Of a DNA stretch of 64,000 nt, positions 50,179-59,770 are shown one piece after another. The notes beneath the pieces were generated by a model. It saw only the letters and a program-made list of their open reading frames with translations, ran no database searches and had not been told where the DNA came from. Both the position numbers and the translations under genes were made by a program. The DNA lies in NCBI GenBank assembly GCA_030685065.1, contig JAUXQH010000147.1, positions 1 to 64,000 on the forward strand. Reading direction: 5' to 3'. Source of the stretch: Pseudomonadota bacterium. Its GTDB lineage: Bacteria; Myxococcota_A; UBA796; SXON01. How positions within the stretch are numbered: position 1 is the first letter of the stretch; every line of letters begins with the position of its first letter.

Positions 50179-53100
50179 ATGAACCGCTTCTCGCTCGCGC
50201 TCCTCGGGCTGGCCCTCCCCGGTGCCGCCAACGCCGCCACGTGGACCGTCGATCGCTACGGTCCGGCCGACTTCAACGCCATCCAGGACGCGTTGGACGC
50301 CGCGGCGGACGGGGATGTCATCGAGGTCGAGCCCGCCACCTACGCCGAGCAGATCGATTTCCTCGGGAAGGCGGTGGTCGTCCGTGGCACGTCGGGCGCG
50401 TCGCGCACGGTGATCGATCCGGGCTCGGCCAGCGCCTCCTGGGCGGTGCGCTTCGTCTCGGGGGAGTCGGCCGCGGCCGGCCTCGAGGAATTCACCATCC
50501 GGAATTCGGCCGGCCGGGCGCTGTACATCGAGGGGGCGAGCCCCTCGCTCGTGAACGTGGACATCGAGGACAGCGGCATCAGCACGCTCAACGGCGGGGG
50601 CGTCTACGTGGATGGAGGCAGCCCCACGTTCACCGGGGGCGCCATCACCTCGACCGTCGGCTACCAAGGCGGTGGCGCCTACGTGATCAACGACGCCGAC
50701 GTGACGTTCGACAGCGTCACGTTCGCCTCCAACTACGCTCTTTTCGGCTCCGGCCTGTATGTGGACGACGCCGACGTGACCCTCACGAACGGGTCGATCG
50801 CGACCAATCGCACCTACTACCAAGGGGCGCTCTACGCCAACAACGGCGCCTACGTCGCGCTGGTGGACACCGACGTGGCGAGCAACGTCGGGTACTACAG
50901 CAACGGCGTGGCGGTGTTCTCCTACGATGGGTCAACCGTCACGATGACCGGCGGGACCGTATCGGGCAACTATGCCTACTATTGGACCAGCGGCTATTGG
51001 GGCGTCGTGTTCGCCCAGGCGGGCGGCGCGGTCGCGGCGACAGGTGTCACGTTCTCGGGCAACTATGGGTATTACGGCGGCGCGCTCGCGGCCTACGACA
51101 GCGCGGAGCTCGTGATCGAGGGGTGCACGTTCTCGGGAAACGTCGCCTACTACGGCGCCGTTTTCGAGGCTCACACCGACACCGTCGTCAGCATCGCCGA
51201 CAGCTCGTTCACCGGAAACACGGCCTACTACGGGGGCGGCGCCGGATACACGTACGACACGGAGCTGACGATCGACCGCTCGCGGTTCGACGGGAACGCC
51301 GCCACGTATGGCTACGGCGGCGCGCTCTGGTTGGGAACCAACGGATCCGCGGCGCTCACCGACACCTGCTTCGACGGGAACGCAGCCTCCTACGACGGCG
51401 GCGCCCTCTATGCCGCCTCGCACTACGGCGGCCTCTCCCTGACCGACGTGACGCTGTCGGACAACACCGCCGCCAACGGGGGCGCCCTGTACGCCCAGAC
51501 GTACTCGCCCGTCACCCTGGTCGACGGCTCGGTGTCGGGCAACGTCGCGGGGAGCGGCGCCGGGCTGGTCGCCTACAATCTCTCGTCCCTCTCCGTCACG
51601 GGCACCACGTTCAGCGACAACGTCGCGTCGTCCTACGGGGGGGCAATCTACTTCTGGCCGTACTCCGCGGGGTACTACGGCCTCGACGTGACCGACGCCC
51701 GATTCGCGGGGAACCGGGCCGCCTATGGCGGTGCCATCGGCACATGGTCGGCGCTCGACTTCACGGTCGAGCACACGACCTTCCAGGACAACGTCGCCAC
51801 CACGGCGGGCGGCGCCGTCTACGCGGGGACGACCGGATCCAAGTCCATCGCCAACAGCTATTTTTGTGGCAACACGTCCGCCTACGGCGGCGCCATCTAT
51901 GACAACTACACCTACGGCGCCGACACCTGGACCAACAACCTGTTCCAGGAAAACCTCGCCTCCGGCCTGGGCGGGGCGATCTACTCGACGTACTCGCCCT
52001 CCTCGGCGCTCACGAACAACTCGCTCCTCGGAAACGGGGGCCCCAGCGGGACGAGCGGCGGCGGCATCTACCTGGGGGCCGGCTCCGCGCTCACCCTCAC
52101 GAACAACCTCGTGGCCTTCACCTCCGGCGGCAACGGGCTCGCCGGCATCAGCACGTTGGTCACCTCCAACTACAATGACTGGTGGGCCAACACCGCCGCC
52201 GACGCCAGCACCGGCTACACGGTGACCGGCGGCACCAACCTCGCCGTGGATCCGCTCCTCCCCGGCTACACGCTCGACGGTGACTGCACCAACGACGACC
52301 TCACCCTCGGCCTCGGCAGCCTCCTCCGCGACGCGGGCTCGCCCTCCATCAGCGATCCCGACGGGTCCCGGAGCGACATCGGCGTGTACGGGGGGCCCGG
52401 CTCGCTCGTCTACGATCTCGACGGCGACGGGTACGTCAACACGATCGACTGTGACGACGCGGACGCCGCGGCCTACCCGGGCGCGCCGGAGGTGGCCTAC
52501 GACGGCGTCGATCAGGACTGTGACGGCGCCGACATCACCGATGTCGATGACGACGGGTGGGACGCGAGCGCGGTGGGGGGGCCCGACTGTGACGACGCGG
52601 CGGCAGCGACCAACCCCGACGCCGCCGAAGTGGCCTATGACGGGATCGATCAGGACTGCTCGGGCGCGGACCTCGCCGACGTCGACGGTGACGGCTTCGG
52701 CGCCTCCACGGTCGGGGGGGCCGACTGCGACGACGCGGACGCGCTGGTCTCCCCCGCGGCCGACGAGGTCTGGTACGACGGCGTCGACCAGGACTGCTCG
52801 GGTACCTCCGACTACGACGCGGACGCCGACGGGGTGGACAGCCAGAGCTACGGCGGAACCGATTGCGACGACTCGGACGCCGACGTGTACCCGGGCGCGC
52901 CGGACGACCCGTACGACGGGCTCGTGACCGACTGCGACGAGGCGGACGAGGGGGACGCCGACGGGGACGGCTACCGCGCCACGGAGATGGGCGGGGACGA
53001 CTGTGACGACGCGAACGCGGACGTGAACCCGGGCATCGCCGAGACCTGGTACGACGGCGTCGACGCCGACTGCTCGGGCGGCTCGGACTTCGACGCGGAC

Positions 53101-53556
53101 GCGGACGGTCACGATGCGTCCGCGTTCGGCGGCACCGACTGTGTGGACACGGACGCCGCCGTGAACCCCTCGGCGGCCGAGGCCTGGTACGACGGGATCG
53201 ACCAGGACTGTGACGGCAACGACCAGGATCAGGACGCGGACGGCTTCCCGGTCGAGACCGATTGCGACGACACCGACGCCGCCGTGTTTCCCGGCGCGCC
53301 CGGCTACGAGGTGGACTGCGGCCCGATCGACACCGGAGGGCCGGACGACACCGGCGCGCCGGACGACACCGGTGCGCCCGACGACACGGGTGACCCCCTC
53401 CCCGACGACACGGGGGACGTCGGCCCGGGGCTCGATGACACCGGGCTCGTCGTGATCGCGGACGGGTGCGGCTGCGACACGTCGGGGCCCGGGAGCGCCC
53501 TCGGGGGGCTGCTCGTCGCGATCGGGGCGCTGGCCACGCGGAGGCGGCGGGGCTGA
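50179..53556 (+). CDS. Large secreted beta-helix protein with metal-binding repeats and MYXO-CTERM-like sorting tag
   Basis: The protein has 1125 residues from ATG 50179. The signal (NRFSLALLGLALPGAANAA) is followed by a right-handed parallel beta-helix (~30-740) made of repeats such as VTFSGNYGYYGGALAAYDSAEL and ADSSFTGNTAYYGGGA. About seven DCDD metal-binding modules (~750-1050) follow (DCDDADAAAYPGAPEVAYDG). The end is PDDTGAPDDTG repeats, then GCGCDTSG, a hydrophobic segment (ALGGLLVAIGALA) and TRRRRG. This tripartite tail matches MYXO-CTERM tags, which a myxosortase cleaves at the Cys for surface anchoring. It may act as a surface adhesin or enzyme; substrate unknown. Confidence 0.9.
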   Translation: MNRFSLALLGLALPGAANAATWTVDRYGPADFNAIQDALDAAADGDVIEVEPATYAEQIDFLGKAVVVRGTSGASRTVIDPGSASASWAVRFVSGESAAAGLEEFTIRNSAGRALYIEGASPSLVNVDIEDSGISTLNGGGVYVDGGSPTFTGGAITSTVGYQGGGAYVINDADVTFDSVTFASNYALFGSGLYVDDADVTLTNGSIATNRTYYQGALYANNGAYVALVDTDVASNVGYYSNGVAVFSYDGSTVTMTGGTVSGNYAYYWTSGYWGVVFAQAGGAVAATGVTFSGNYGYYGGALAAYDSAELVIEGCTFSGNVAYYGAVFEAHTDTVVSIADSSFTGNTAYYGGGAGYTYDTELTIDRSRFDGNAATYGYGGALWLGTNGSAALTDTCFDGNAASYDGGALYAASHYGGLSLTDVTLSDNTAANGGALYAQTYSPVTLVDGSVSGNVAGSGAGLVAYNLSSLSVTGTTFSDNVASSYGGAIYFWPYSAGYYGLDVTDARFAGNRAAYGGAIGTWSALDFTVEHTTFQDNVATTAGGAVYAGTTGSKSIANSYFCGNTSAYGGAIYDNYTYGADTWTNNLFQENLASGLGGAIYSTYSPSSALTNNSLLGNGGPSGTSGGGIYLGAGSALTLTNNLVAFTSGGNGLAGISTLVTSNYNDWWANTAADASTGYTVTGGTNLAVDPLLPGYTLDGDCTNDDLTLGLGSLLRDAGSPSISDPDGSRSDIGVYGGPGSLVYDLDGDGYVNTIDCDDADAAAYPGAPEVAYDGVDQDCDGADITDVDDDGWDASAVGGPDCDDAAAATNPDAAEVAYDGIDQDCSGADLADVDGDGFGASTVGGADCDDADALVSPAADEVWYDGVDQDCSGTSDYDADADGVDSQSYGGTDCDDSDADVYPGAPDDPYDGLVTDCDEADEGDADGDGYRATEMGGDDCDDANADVNPGIAETWYDGVDADCSGGSDFDADADGHDASAFGGTDCVDTDAAVNPSAAEAWYDGIDQDCDGNDQDQDADGFPVETDCDDTDAAVFPGAPGYEVDCGPIDTGGPDDTGAPDDTGAPDDTGDPLPDDTGDVGPGLDDTGLVVIADGCGCDTSGPGSALGGLLVAIGALATRRRRG
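53334..53397 (+). repeat. In-frame 18-bp tandem repeat coding for PDDTGA
   Basis: Units of the type GGGCCGGACGACACCGG and variants (GCGCCGGACGACACCGG, GCGCCCGACGACACGGG) repeat about three to four times and encode PDDTG-A. They form the flexible linker before the C-terminal sorting tag. Similar DDTG linkers are common in this protein group and could vary in copy number. Confidence 0.6.
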
Positions 53557-53584
53557 GGGGCGGGCCGCCCGCGGCCGACCACGC

Positions 53585-54478
53585 TCACATCGGTACGATC
53601 GTCGTCTCCTCTCGCCACTCGTCGGGATCGAGGTCGACCGACCCGCCGCCGTCCACGCGCAGCACAAGCGTCGTGATGTTGTCGTCGCTCTCCATGGCGA
53701 TCGCGCGCTCCATGAGGGACACGGCGCAGGCGGTGGGCTCCGGCACGTTCCGCAGCAGATCGCTGATCCAGGCGTCCTCGACCCGGCCGGAGAGGCCGTC
53801 ACTGCAGAGCAGGATCCGGTCGTCCGGGCGCAACGCGATCGTGCCCGTGTCCAGCCCGCGGTCGATGCGGAGGCCCGCGTCGTCCCCGAGGCCGCGCGAG
53901 CCGTAGATGAAGTTCTGGGAGAGGTGGTCGGCGTGGAGCGGCTCGGGGCGGTTGTCCCGGCGCGCGAACTCCCCGCGTGTCTGGTCGCGCGTGAGCCGCG
54001 TGATGCGCCCCCCGCGCCAGTGGTACAGGCGGCTGTCGCCCACGTGGGCCCAGGTCAGGCGCTCGCCGACGAGCCACGCCACCGTGAGCGTCGTGCCCAT
54101 CTTGACCTTCCCGGCAACGGCCACGCGCGTGCGCAGGCGCCGGTGCGCGTCGAGCAGGAAGTCCCGCAGGGTGGCCTCGGGATCGGGAGGGGGCGGGCGC
54201 AGGTAGAGGCGCGAGAGGGCCTGCACGGCGGCGGACGAGGCGACATCGCCGTCGTCGTGGCCGCCCATCCCGTCCGCCACGGCGAGGAGGACGCCCCGGG
54301 TGCCGGGCGCCTCGACGTTGGCCTCCACGTCCCCTTCCCGCCAGCGCATGCGGCCGTCGCGACAGACGAGGTAGTTGTCTTCATTGCGGGCGCGGCCACC
54401 GCGGGCCTCGCCGATGCCCACGGAGCAGACCAGGCCGACCAGGTATCGGGGCGCGCCGACGGGCGGGGGGTGCGTCAT
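53585..54478 (-). CDS. PP2C-family protein phosphatase
   Basis: The protein has 297 residues. PP2C motifs are intact: RNEDNYLV, GVLLAVADGMGGHDDGDVAS with metal-binding Asp residues, MGTTLTVAWLVGERLTWAHVGDSRLY, LTRDQT, ILLCSDGLSGRVED and the last DDNITTLVLRVDGG. It dephosphorylates Ser/Thr residues, opposing kinases such as the one at 46087-47850. Its ATG overlaps the stop of the upstream FHA-domain gene by four bases, so the two are coupled. No membrane segment is seen. Confidence 0.94.
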   Translation of the reverse strand: MTHPPPVGAPRYLVGLVCSVGIGEARGGRARNEDNYLVCRDGRMRWREGDVEANVEAPGTRGVLLAVADGMGGHDDGDVASSAAVQALSRLYLRPPPPDPEATLRDFLLDAHRRLRTRVAVAGKVKMGTTLTVAWLVGERLTWAHVGDSRLYHWRGGRITRLTRDQTRGEFARRDNRPEPLHADHLSQNFIYGSRGLGDDAGLRIDRGLDTGTIALRPDDRILLCSDGLSGRVEDAWISDLLRNVPEPTACAVSLMERAIAMESDDNITTLVLRVDGGGSVDLDPDEWREETTIVPM

Positions 54479-57400
54479 CCCGCCAGGAACCGGTAGACGG
54501 CGTTGCCTACGATCAGGCCGTCCCCCGGCCGCAGGTGCACGCGGGCGCCATCTTCCGGGAGGGTCTGCCAGGGGCGGTCCCCCGAGCGGTGGAAGAGGGG
54601 GAGGAAGCCGCCGGGTGCCCGGTAGGTGGAGAGGTAGTCCGAGATGCGCAGCTCGGCGCCGTCGTAGCGGAACGTTGCCACGATGCGCCCGAGGGCGAGC
54701 CGGCGATCGGCCCGGAGCGGAAAGCCGAACGTGAAGAGCGCCGTCACGAGGCGATCGGTGGAGTCGACCGCGATCAGCCGCGCCCGGGGATCCGGGAGCG
54801 AGTCGTCCGACTCGAGCCGCAACACGACGTCGAAGTCGGGCTCGAGGTTGGCGTCCCGCCGGACGATCGTGAGCTCGGCGCCCGCGAGGTCGTCCGTGCT
54901 CGGCACGTCGACCCCGCCGACACGCAAGCTCGCCTCGCCCTCCTGGAGCAGCTGCACCTTGCCCTTGCGCCCGCGCGTCGAGATGCGGAAGTAGTCGAGC
55001 GTGAGGAAGGCCTGCTCCTTGAACGCGCGCACCTCGGGGACGATCACCTGTGCGCCCGCGTGGTTTCCGACCACGACGTCCCCGCTCACCATCCAGCCGA
55101 TCTGGAGCAGCCGCGCCGGCCGCGCCAGCTCGAGCTTCCAGCGGGCCTCCTCCACGGCGAGCACGGGCTCGGCGGGGTCGGCGCCCTCGACCTCCTCGAA
55201 GAGCGGCAGGTCCGAGCTCTGGGAGAGGGAGGGGGGGCCCGAGTCGGCCAGCTCCTGATCGGGGAGCATCATCGGCGGGGGCGGCCGCTTGGGGTCGAAC
55301 GCGGGCGCGATCGGGGAGGGCGGGGTGGCCTGGGCGGACTCGCGGGGAGCGCCGTCGGGGCGGGCGAAGAGCCCCGCCGAGCCGAGGGTGTCGGGGCCGC
55401 GCGCCGCGCCGACGAGGCCGATCCGGGCGGGGCCGGGCTGCGCGGGACCCAGGTTCCCGGGGGCGGGCTGCGCGGGGCCGAGGTTCGCCGGGCCGGGGTT
55501 GGGCGGGGGGCCCTCGTGCAGGTCGGGCAGGCTCGCCGCGCTCTTTAGGCGGCGGGGCTCGTTGGGCTCCGCTTCTCGCGGGGGCGGGGGCGGCAGGTTG
55601 AGGCGGGGAGGCCGCGGCGCGGGGCCCGCCTCGCCGAAGCCGCCGGCGACGGCCGGATCGTAGGTCATGGAGCTGGGGAGGGGCCCGCCCGGGCGGGTCG
55701 GGAGCAGCTGGGGCTTGCCCGGGCCGGCGGCCCCGACGGGCTCCGGCGGCAGGGGCGGCGGGCGGAAATTCGGCGGCAGATCCGTCCTGGCCGAGGCCTC
55801 GTGGAGCACGGTAGCGCCGTCGTCGTTGAACGAGCGGCCCCCGTGCGGGATGGCCGGCAGGTCGATGAGGGCGGCGAGCTCCTCCGCGGAGGGCGGCCGC
55901 GGCACCTCGGGCATCGCCGGGATGGCCATCGGGGCGCCCGCCATCGGGGGGTACGAGACCTGGAAGAGGCAGTTGCCGACCAGCACCTCGTCGTTGGGGC
56001 GCAGCTCGAGCTGGTACTTCCCGTCCGACATCTCGCGGGGCGCGAGCGAGAGGATGTGCCCATCGCGACGCACGAACGTGTAGCAGTGGCGCGCGAGGGA
56101 GCGGAGGACGGGCTCGCTGGCGAGGTCGAGCTCGGCGTGCTCCGACGCGACCATGATCGAGTCGGTGTAGAAGCGGCTCTTCGGGATGTCGCCGGTGCGC
56201 GAGCGGATCGTGGTGCCGCCGCCGACGGACGAGAGCCACGCGATGTTGTCGTTGTGCGGCTCGTCGGGGAGCCGCACCTGGCAGCGGCGGTCGCGACCGA
56301 CGCGGAACACGCCGCCGAAGTCGAGGTACGTGCCCGCGCCAGGGCGACGCAGCTCGCCGAGGTACGGCCAGCCCTCCGCGCGGACGCCGGTCAGGTCCCG
56401 GTACTCGAGGGTGTGACCGTCGATTTCGATCTCGAAGGTCCCCGCGAGCGGCGTCACGCTGCCGATGGCCTGCGGGCGCTTGTCGATGCGAACGCCCTCG
56501 GCGGAGACGACCACCGACACCTTCCCCGCGCGGACCTGAAGCGTGGCGCGCGGATCGGTCATCTGCGTCGCGATGCGGCCGCCGCTGCCGATGTAGACGT
56601 CGTACCCGTCCATGAAGTTGGCGAAGTGCACCTTCTGGAGCAGCGCGCCGCGCTCGTGGAGCGTCAGCATGCGCCCCTCGATGGCGTCCGGGATGATCGT
56701 GCGCTGCAGCGCCTCGCGCCGCTGGGACGACGATGCGGACGGGCTCGGGGCCGGGGCGTTGTTCCGCGCGGTCACGTCCGCGTCATCCGCCACGTCGACG
56801 GCCGTGGGGCCGAGGCCCGCGCTGCGGAGCGCGGCGAGCGGCACGCCGACGGTCATGCCGGGGTCGGCCATGGCGGGGGTCTCGACGACCGCGAGCACCA
56901 GGTAGGCCACCGGGGTGCCGTTCCGCTCGGCGATCGTGAGGACGGAGGCCCCGCCGTCGAGCGCGTCGCTCCGGACGAAGTAGCGGTCCTGCAGCTCGGG
57001 GCTGATGACGTGGACCAGGGACCCGTCGGGAAACTGTTGCAGCCGGTACAGGCCGGGCTCGCGGAGCGCGGGGTGGTGGAAGTTGTCGAGCCAGTGCCGG
57101 CCGAGGGTGTAGAGGATCTGGTCGCTGTAGAGGCGGCCGACCTCCCGGTAGCCCTCCCACGCGCCCGGCAGGTGCAGGTGGACCGCGAGCACGGGGCGGC
57201 TGCGCGGCGCGGGGCCCACGTAGAGGTTGGGGAGCAGGCCGGTGATGAACTCGCCGGGGCCGAGGCCGAACGAGTGGCCGAGCATGTCCTGCCCGCCGTC
57301 GGCGACGAACCAGAAGCGGAGGGGGCGCGTCCCGTAGAGGAGCTCGAACCGCTCCTTCTGGTTGTAGAGCGAGAACTTTTCGCTGATGGCGCGGGCGGCG

Positions 57401-57732
57401 CGCTCGGTCCACGGCTCGCCCTCGACCTGGGCGGCGCGACGCGCATCGGTTTGGTTGAGGACGACCAGGACGTCGGTGAACGACGCGACGCCCTCGCCGC
57501 GTTCGGCGTGGATGTGTGAGCGGAGCCCGCCCTTTCGGCCGTTGTAGGACACCGTGGCCCAGAGCCACGTGGGCGTCTCGACCAGGTCCTCGTCGCTGCG
57601 ATGCTTACGCAGCCGGGAGGCGTAGAACGAGCTCGCCGGATCCCGGTCGATGACCACCTCGGCGCCGCCGGACAGCCCCTGCGTCTGGTCCGTCGAGAAG
57701 ATCCGGGAGATGATGTCCGACAGCCTGTTCAT
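54475..57732 (-). CDS. Large multi-domain FHA protein coupled to the PP2C phosphatase
   Basis: The protein has 1085 residues from ATG 57732; the frame extends further upstream without support. The first ~330 residues are an unrecognised domain (WATVSYNGRKGGLRSHIHAERGE, GHSFGLGPGEFITGLLPNLYVGP, partly shown). An FHA-like domain lies near 540-610: FRVGRDRRCQVRLPDE and ASEHAELDLAS, with typical R/S/H residues. A Pro-rich linker (~690-840) leads to C-terminal beta domains (VSGDVVVGNHAGAQVIVP, RLALGRIVATFRYDGAEL) resembling more FHA-like or actin-bundle-like folds. It is divergent from a P-loop kinase gene. It probably binds phospho-Thr targets made by a Ser/Thr kinase. Confidence 0.8.
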   Translation of the reverse strand: MNRLSDIISRIFSTDQTQGLSGGAEVVIDRDPASSFYASRLRKHRSDEDLVETPTWLWATVSYNGRKGGLRSHIHAERGEGVASFTDVLVVLNQTDARRAAQVEGEPWTERAARAISEKFSLYNQKERFELLYGTRPLRFWFVADGGQDMLGHSFGLGPGEFITGLLPNLYVGPAPRSRPVLAVHLHLPGAWEGYREVGRLYSDQILYTLGRHWLDNFHHPALREPGLYRLQQFPDGSLVHVISPELQDRYFVRSDALDGGASVLTIAERNGTPVAYLVLAVVETPAMADPGMTVGVPLAALRSAGLGPTAVDVADDADVTARNNAPAPSPSASSSQRREALQRTIIPDAIEGRMLTLHERGALLQKVHFANFMDGYDVYIGSGGRIATQMTDPRATLQVRAGKVSVVVSAEGVRIDKRPQAIGSVTPLAGTFEIEIDGHTLEYRDLTGVRAEGWPYLGELRRPGAGTYLDFGGVFRVGRDRRCQVRLPDEPHNDNIAWLSSVGGGTTIRSRTGDIPKSRFYTDSIMVASEHAELDLASEPVLRSLARHCYTFVRRDGHILSLAPREMSDGKYQLELRPNDEVLVGNCLFQVSYPPMAGAPMAIPAMPEVPRPPSAEELAALIDLPAIPHGGRSFNDDGATVLHEASARTDLPPNFRPPPLPPEPVGAAGPGKPQLLPTRPGGPLPSSMTYDPAVAGGFGEAGPAPRPPRLNLPPPPPREAEPNEPRRLKSAASLPDLHEGPPPNPGPANLGPAQPAPGNLGPAQPGPARIGLVGAARGPDTLGSAGLFARPDGAPRESAQATPPSPIAPAFDPKRPPPPMMLPDQELADSGPPSLSQSSDLPLFEEVEGADPAEPVLAVEEARWKLELARPARLLQIGWMVSGDVVVGNHAGAQVIVPEVRAFKEQAFLTLDYFRISTRGRKGKVQLLQEGEASLRVGGVDVPSTDDLAGAELTIVRRDANLEPDFDVVLRLESDDSLPDPRARLIAVDSTDRLVTALFTFGFPLRADRRLALGRIVATFRYDGAELRISDYLSTYRAPGGFLPLFHRSGDRPWQTLPEDGARVHLRPGDGLIVGNAVYRFLAG

Positions 57733-57771
57733 GCCCGCTCCAGCCAACGGTCCGGGATAACCGGATCCGCG

Positions 57772-58308
57772 ATGGCCGAACGTATCGCGGTCACCGGCTC
57801 GGCTGGTGTAGGGAAGTCGACGTTGGCCCGGAGACTGGCCGCGGAGCTCGGTGTTCCCTACATCGGGGAGGGCATGCGCGAGTACCTCGAGCGCACGGGG
57901 GACAACCTCCACGCGCTCGGGCACGAGCGGATGCGGCTCCTGGTGCTGCGGCTGTGGGAGGAGCGAAAGGAGGCCGAGGCCGCGGCCACCGGCGGTTTCG
58001 TCGCCGACCGGGCCGGCTACGACTTCGGCGCCTTCTGGCTCTACTACCAGTTCGCCGCGCAGGACGCGGACACCGAGCGTCTCCTCGCGGAGGCGCTCGC
58101 GCCGGGCCGGTACGACGCGGTGTACCTGCTCCCGTGGGGCCGCATTCCCCTCGTGGCGGACGGTGTCCGCACCCCCAACCCGTACACCCAGCTGCACCTT
58201 CAGCTTCTCCTCGAGGGGCTGCTACGTAGGCACGCGCCCGATGTCGTCGAGATCCAGGCGATCGGGGTCGAAGAGAGGCTGGCCGAGGTGTTGGGGCGCA
58301 GGCGGTAG
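57772..58308 (+). CDS. AAA-type P-loop kinase (NadR/nucleoside kinase-like)
   Basis: The protein has 178 residues with an ATP-binding P-loop at the very start: IAVTGSAGVGKSTLARRL. It has VPYIGEGMREYLERTG, FVADRAGYDFGAFWLYYQ with a likely Asp of the active site, VYLLPWGRIPLVADGVRTPNP and a short C-terminal lid. The pattern fits the NadR-like AAA_28/deoxynucleoside kinase-type group ('E..REY....g', 'v.DRs..d...yw'). A cytoplasmic nucleoside, nicotinamide-riboside or small-metabolite kinase is likely. The ATG is 40 bp from the divergent FHA gene. Confidence 0.8.
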   Translation: MAERIAVTGSAGVGKSTLARRLAAELGVPYIGEGMREYLERTGDNLHALGHERMRLLVLRLWEERKEAEAAATGGFVADRAGYDFGAFWLYYQFAAQDADTERLLAEALAPGRYDAVYLLPWGRIPLVADGVRTPNPYTQLHLQLLLEGLLRRHAPDVVEIQAIGVEERLAEVLGRRR

Positions 58309-58339
58309 CGCCTGGGCCCCAGGGGGGCCGCCGCCGCCT

Positions 58340-58501
58340 TCAGGCGGGGCAGGGGTTCTCGGCCTCGGGGCCCCCGTCGAGGAAGCCGATGTACTCGCCG
58401 CGCGTGTCGCAGTAGAGCAGCATCACGGACACGGAGGGCACGTAGACGCAGCTCGTGTCGCACTCGTTGTCGAGGTACGCTCCACGGGCCGTCGCGGCCA
58501 T
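58340..58501 (-). CDS. Small Cys-containing protein of unknown function
   Basis: This short frame encodes 53 residues: MAATARGAYLDNECDTSCVY then VPSVSVMLLYCDTRGEYIGF and an end EAENPCPA. It has four Cys, an acidic overall charge and no low-complexity bias, and the codons are GC-rich like neighbouring genes. It fills a 190-bp gap otherwise without a gene. The first half has CDTSC, a possible metal or disulfide site. No family is recognised and its reality rests on composition and context only. Confidence 0.5.
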   Translation of the reverse strand: MAATARGAYLDNECDTSCVYVPSVSVMLLYCDTRGEYIGFLDGGPEAENPCPA

Positions 58502-58561
58502 CGTAGACCGCAGAGAAACCGGGCGCGGTTCAGGTTAGGGAAACACCCCCCGGAGCCCCCA

Positions 58562-59770
58562 ATGTCCGACATCCGCCCCTTCCGCGCCGTCCGCGCCGCC
58601 AACGCCGCCGCCGAGCGGGTCATCGCCCCTCCCTACGACGTGATGAGCGAGGCCGAGGCCCGCGCCCTCGTGGCGGAGAACCCGGACTCGTTCGTGCGCG
58701 TGAGCCGCCCCGAGGCCGTGCTCCCCGAGGGCGCCGACTCCCACGCGCCCGAGGCCTACGCCGCCGCGCGTCGCGAGTTCGACGCGATGCTGCGCGCCGG
58801 GCTGCTCACCCGCGACGATCGCGACAGCTACTACCTGTACGGGCAGAAGATGGGGGACCACTTCCAGGTCGGCCTCGTCGCGGCCTTCTCGGTGCACGAG
58901 TACGACACGAACCTCATCAAGAAGCACGAGTTCACGCGCCCCGACAAGGAGCGCGACCGCGTCGCCCACATCGACGCGACCAACTGCCAGACCGGCATGG
59001 TCTTCCTCGCCTACCGCGACCAGGAGCCCCTGAACTCGCTCATCGTGAAGGGCGCGCAGGCCGCGCCCGAGTGGCGGGTCACCACCGAGGACGACGTGGA
59101 GCACACGCTCTGGCGCGTGTCCGACCCCGCGCTGGTGGACGCGATCACCCGCGCCGCCGCCCAGCTCCCGGCGGCCTACGTGGCGGACGGACACCACCGC
59201 TCCGCCGCCGCGTCGATCGTGCACCGCGAGCGCGCGGGGCTCGCGGGCGAGCACGCCTGGTTCCTCGCAGGGCTGTTCCCCGCCTCGACGCTCCAGATCC
59301 TCGCCTACAACCGCGCGGTCAAGGACCTGTTCGGGCACACCCCCGCGTCGCTCCTGGCCGCGGTCGGCGCCCACTTCGACATCTGCGTTGCCGAGCCCGT
59401 CCCGGAGGGCCGCGGCCGCATGACGATGTACCTCGAGGGCACCTGGTACGGCCTGACCGCGCGCGACGTGCCGACCGATCCGGTCGAGGCCCTGGATGTG
59501 TCCCTGCTCCAGGATCGCGTGCTGCGGCCGCTCCTCGGCATCGACAACCCCCGCACGGACAAGCGGATCGACTTCATCGGCGGCATCCGCGGGTGGCAGG
59601 AGCTCGCGCGGCTCGTCGACAGCGGCACGCACGCCGTCGCGTTCCACCTGCACCCGACCTCGCTCGAGCAGCTCTTCGCCGTGGCGGACAGCGGCAACGT
59701 CATGCCGCCCAAGTCGACGTGGTTCGAACCGAAGCTGCGGGACGCGGTGGCGATGCACGCGCTGGACTGA
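58562..59770 (+). CDS. DUF1015 family protein
   Basis: The protein has 402 residues, the usual DUF1015 length. Motifs: IRPFRAVR, VIAPPYDVMSEAEARAL, NPDSFVRVSRPE, YYLYGQKMGD, the central LPAAYVADGHHRSAAASIVHRER with the His pair, and the late NVMPPKSTWFEPKLRDA. DUF1015 (SerC-associated family) proteins are widespread, cytoplasmic and of unproven activity, often beside D-3-phosphoglycerate dehydrogenase or serC. No such gene is in view here, so it stands alone. ATG at 58562; the longer frame upstream is a shadow. Confidence 0.92.
   Translation: MSDIRPFRAVRAANAAAERVIAPPYDVMSEAEARALVAENPDSFVRVSRPEAVLPEGADSHAPEAYAAARREFDAMLRAGLLTRDDRDSYYLYGQKMGDHFQVGLVAAFSVHEYDTNLIKKHEFTRPDKERDRVAHIDATNCQTGMVFLAYRDQEPLNSLIVKGAQAAPEWRVTTEDDVEHTLWRVSDPALVDAITRAAAQLPAAYVADGHHRSAAASIVHRERAGLAGEHAWFLAGLFPASTLQILAYNRAVKDLFGHTPASLLAAVGAHFDICVAEPVPEGRGRMTMYLEGTWYGLTARDVPTDPVEALDVSLLQDRVLRPLLGIDNPRTDKRIDFIGGIRGWQELARLVDSGTHAVAFHLHPTSLEQLFAVADSGNVMPPKSTWFEPKLRDAVAMHALD

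Noticed and set aside
50600..52300. Repeated sequence suggestive of a repeat array or CRISPR-like element
   Set aside because: The repeats are in-frame, degenerate protein repeats of a beta-helix, not exact DNA repeats with unique spacers.
50932..53802. 956-codon minus-strand frame over the beta-helix gene
   Set aside because: Repetitive Val/Arg/Gly product mirrors the DCDD and beta-helix repeats on the opposite strand.
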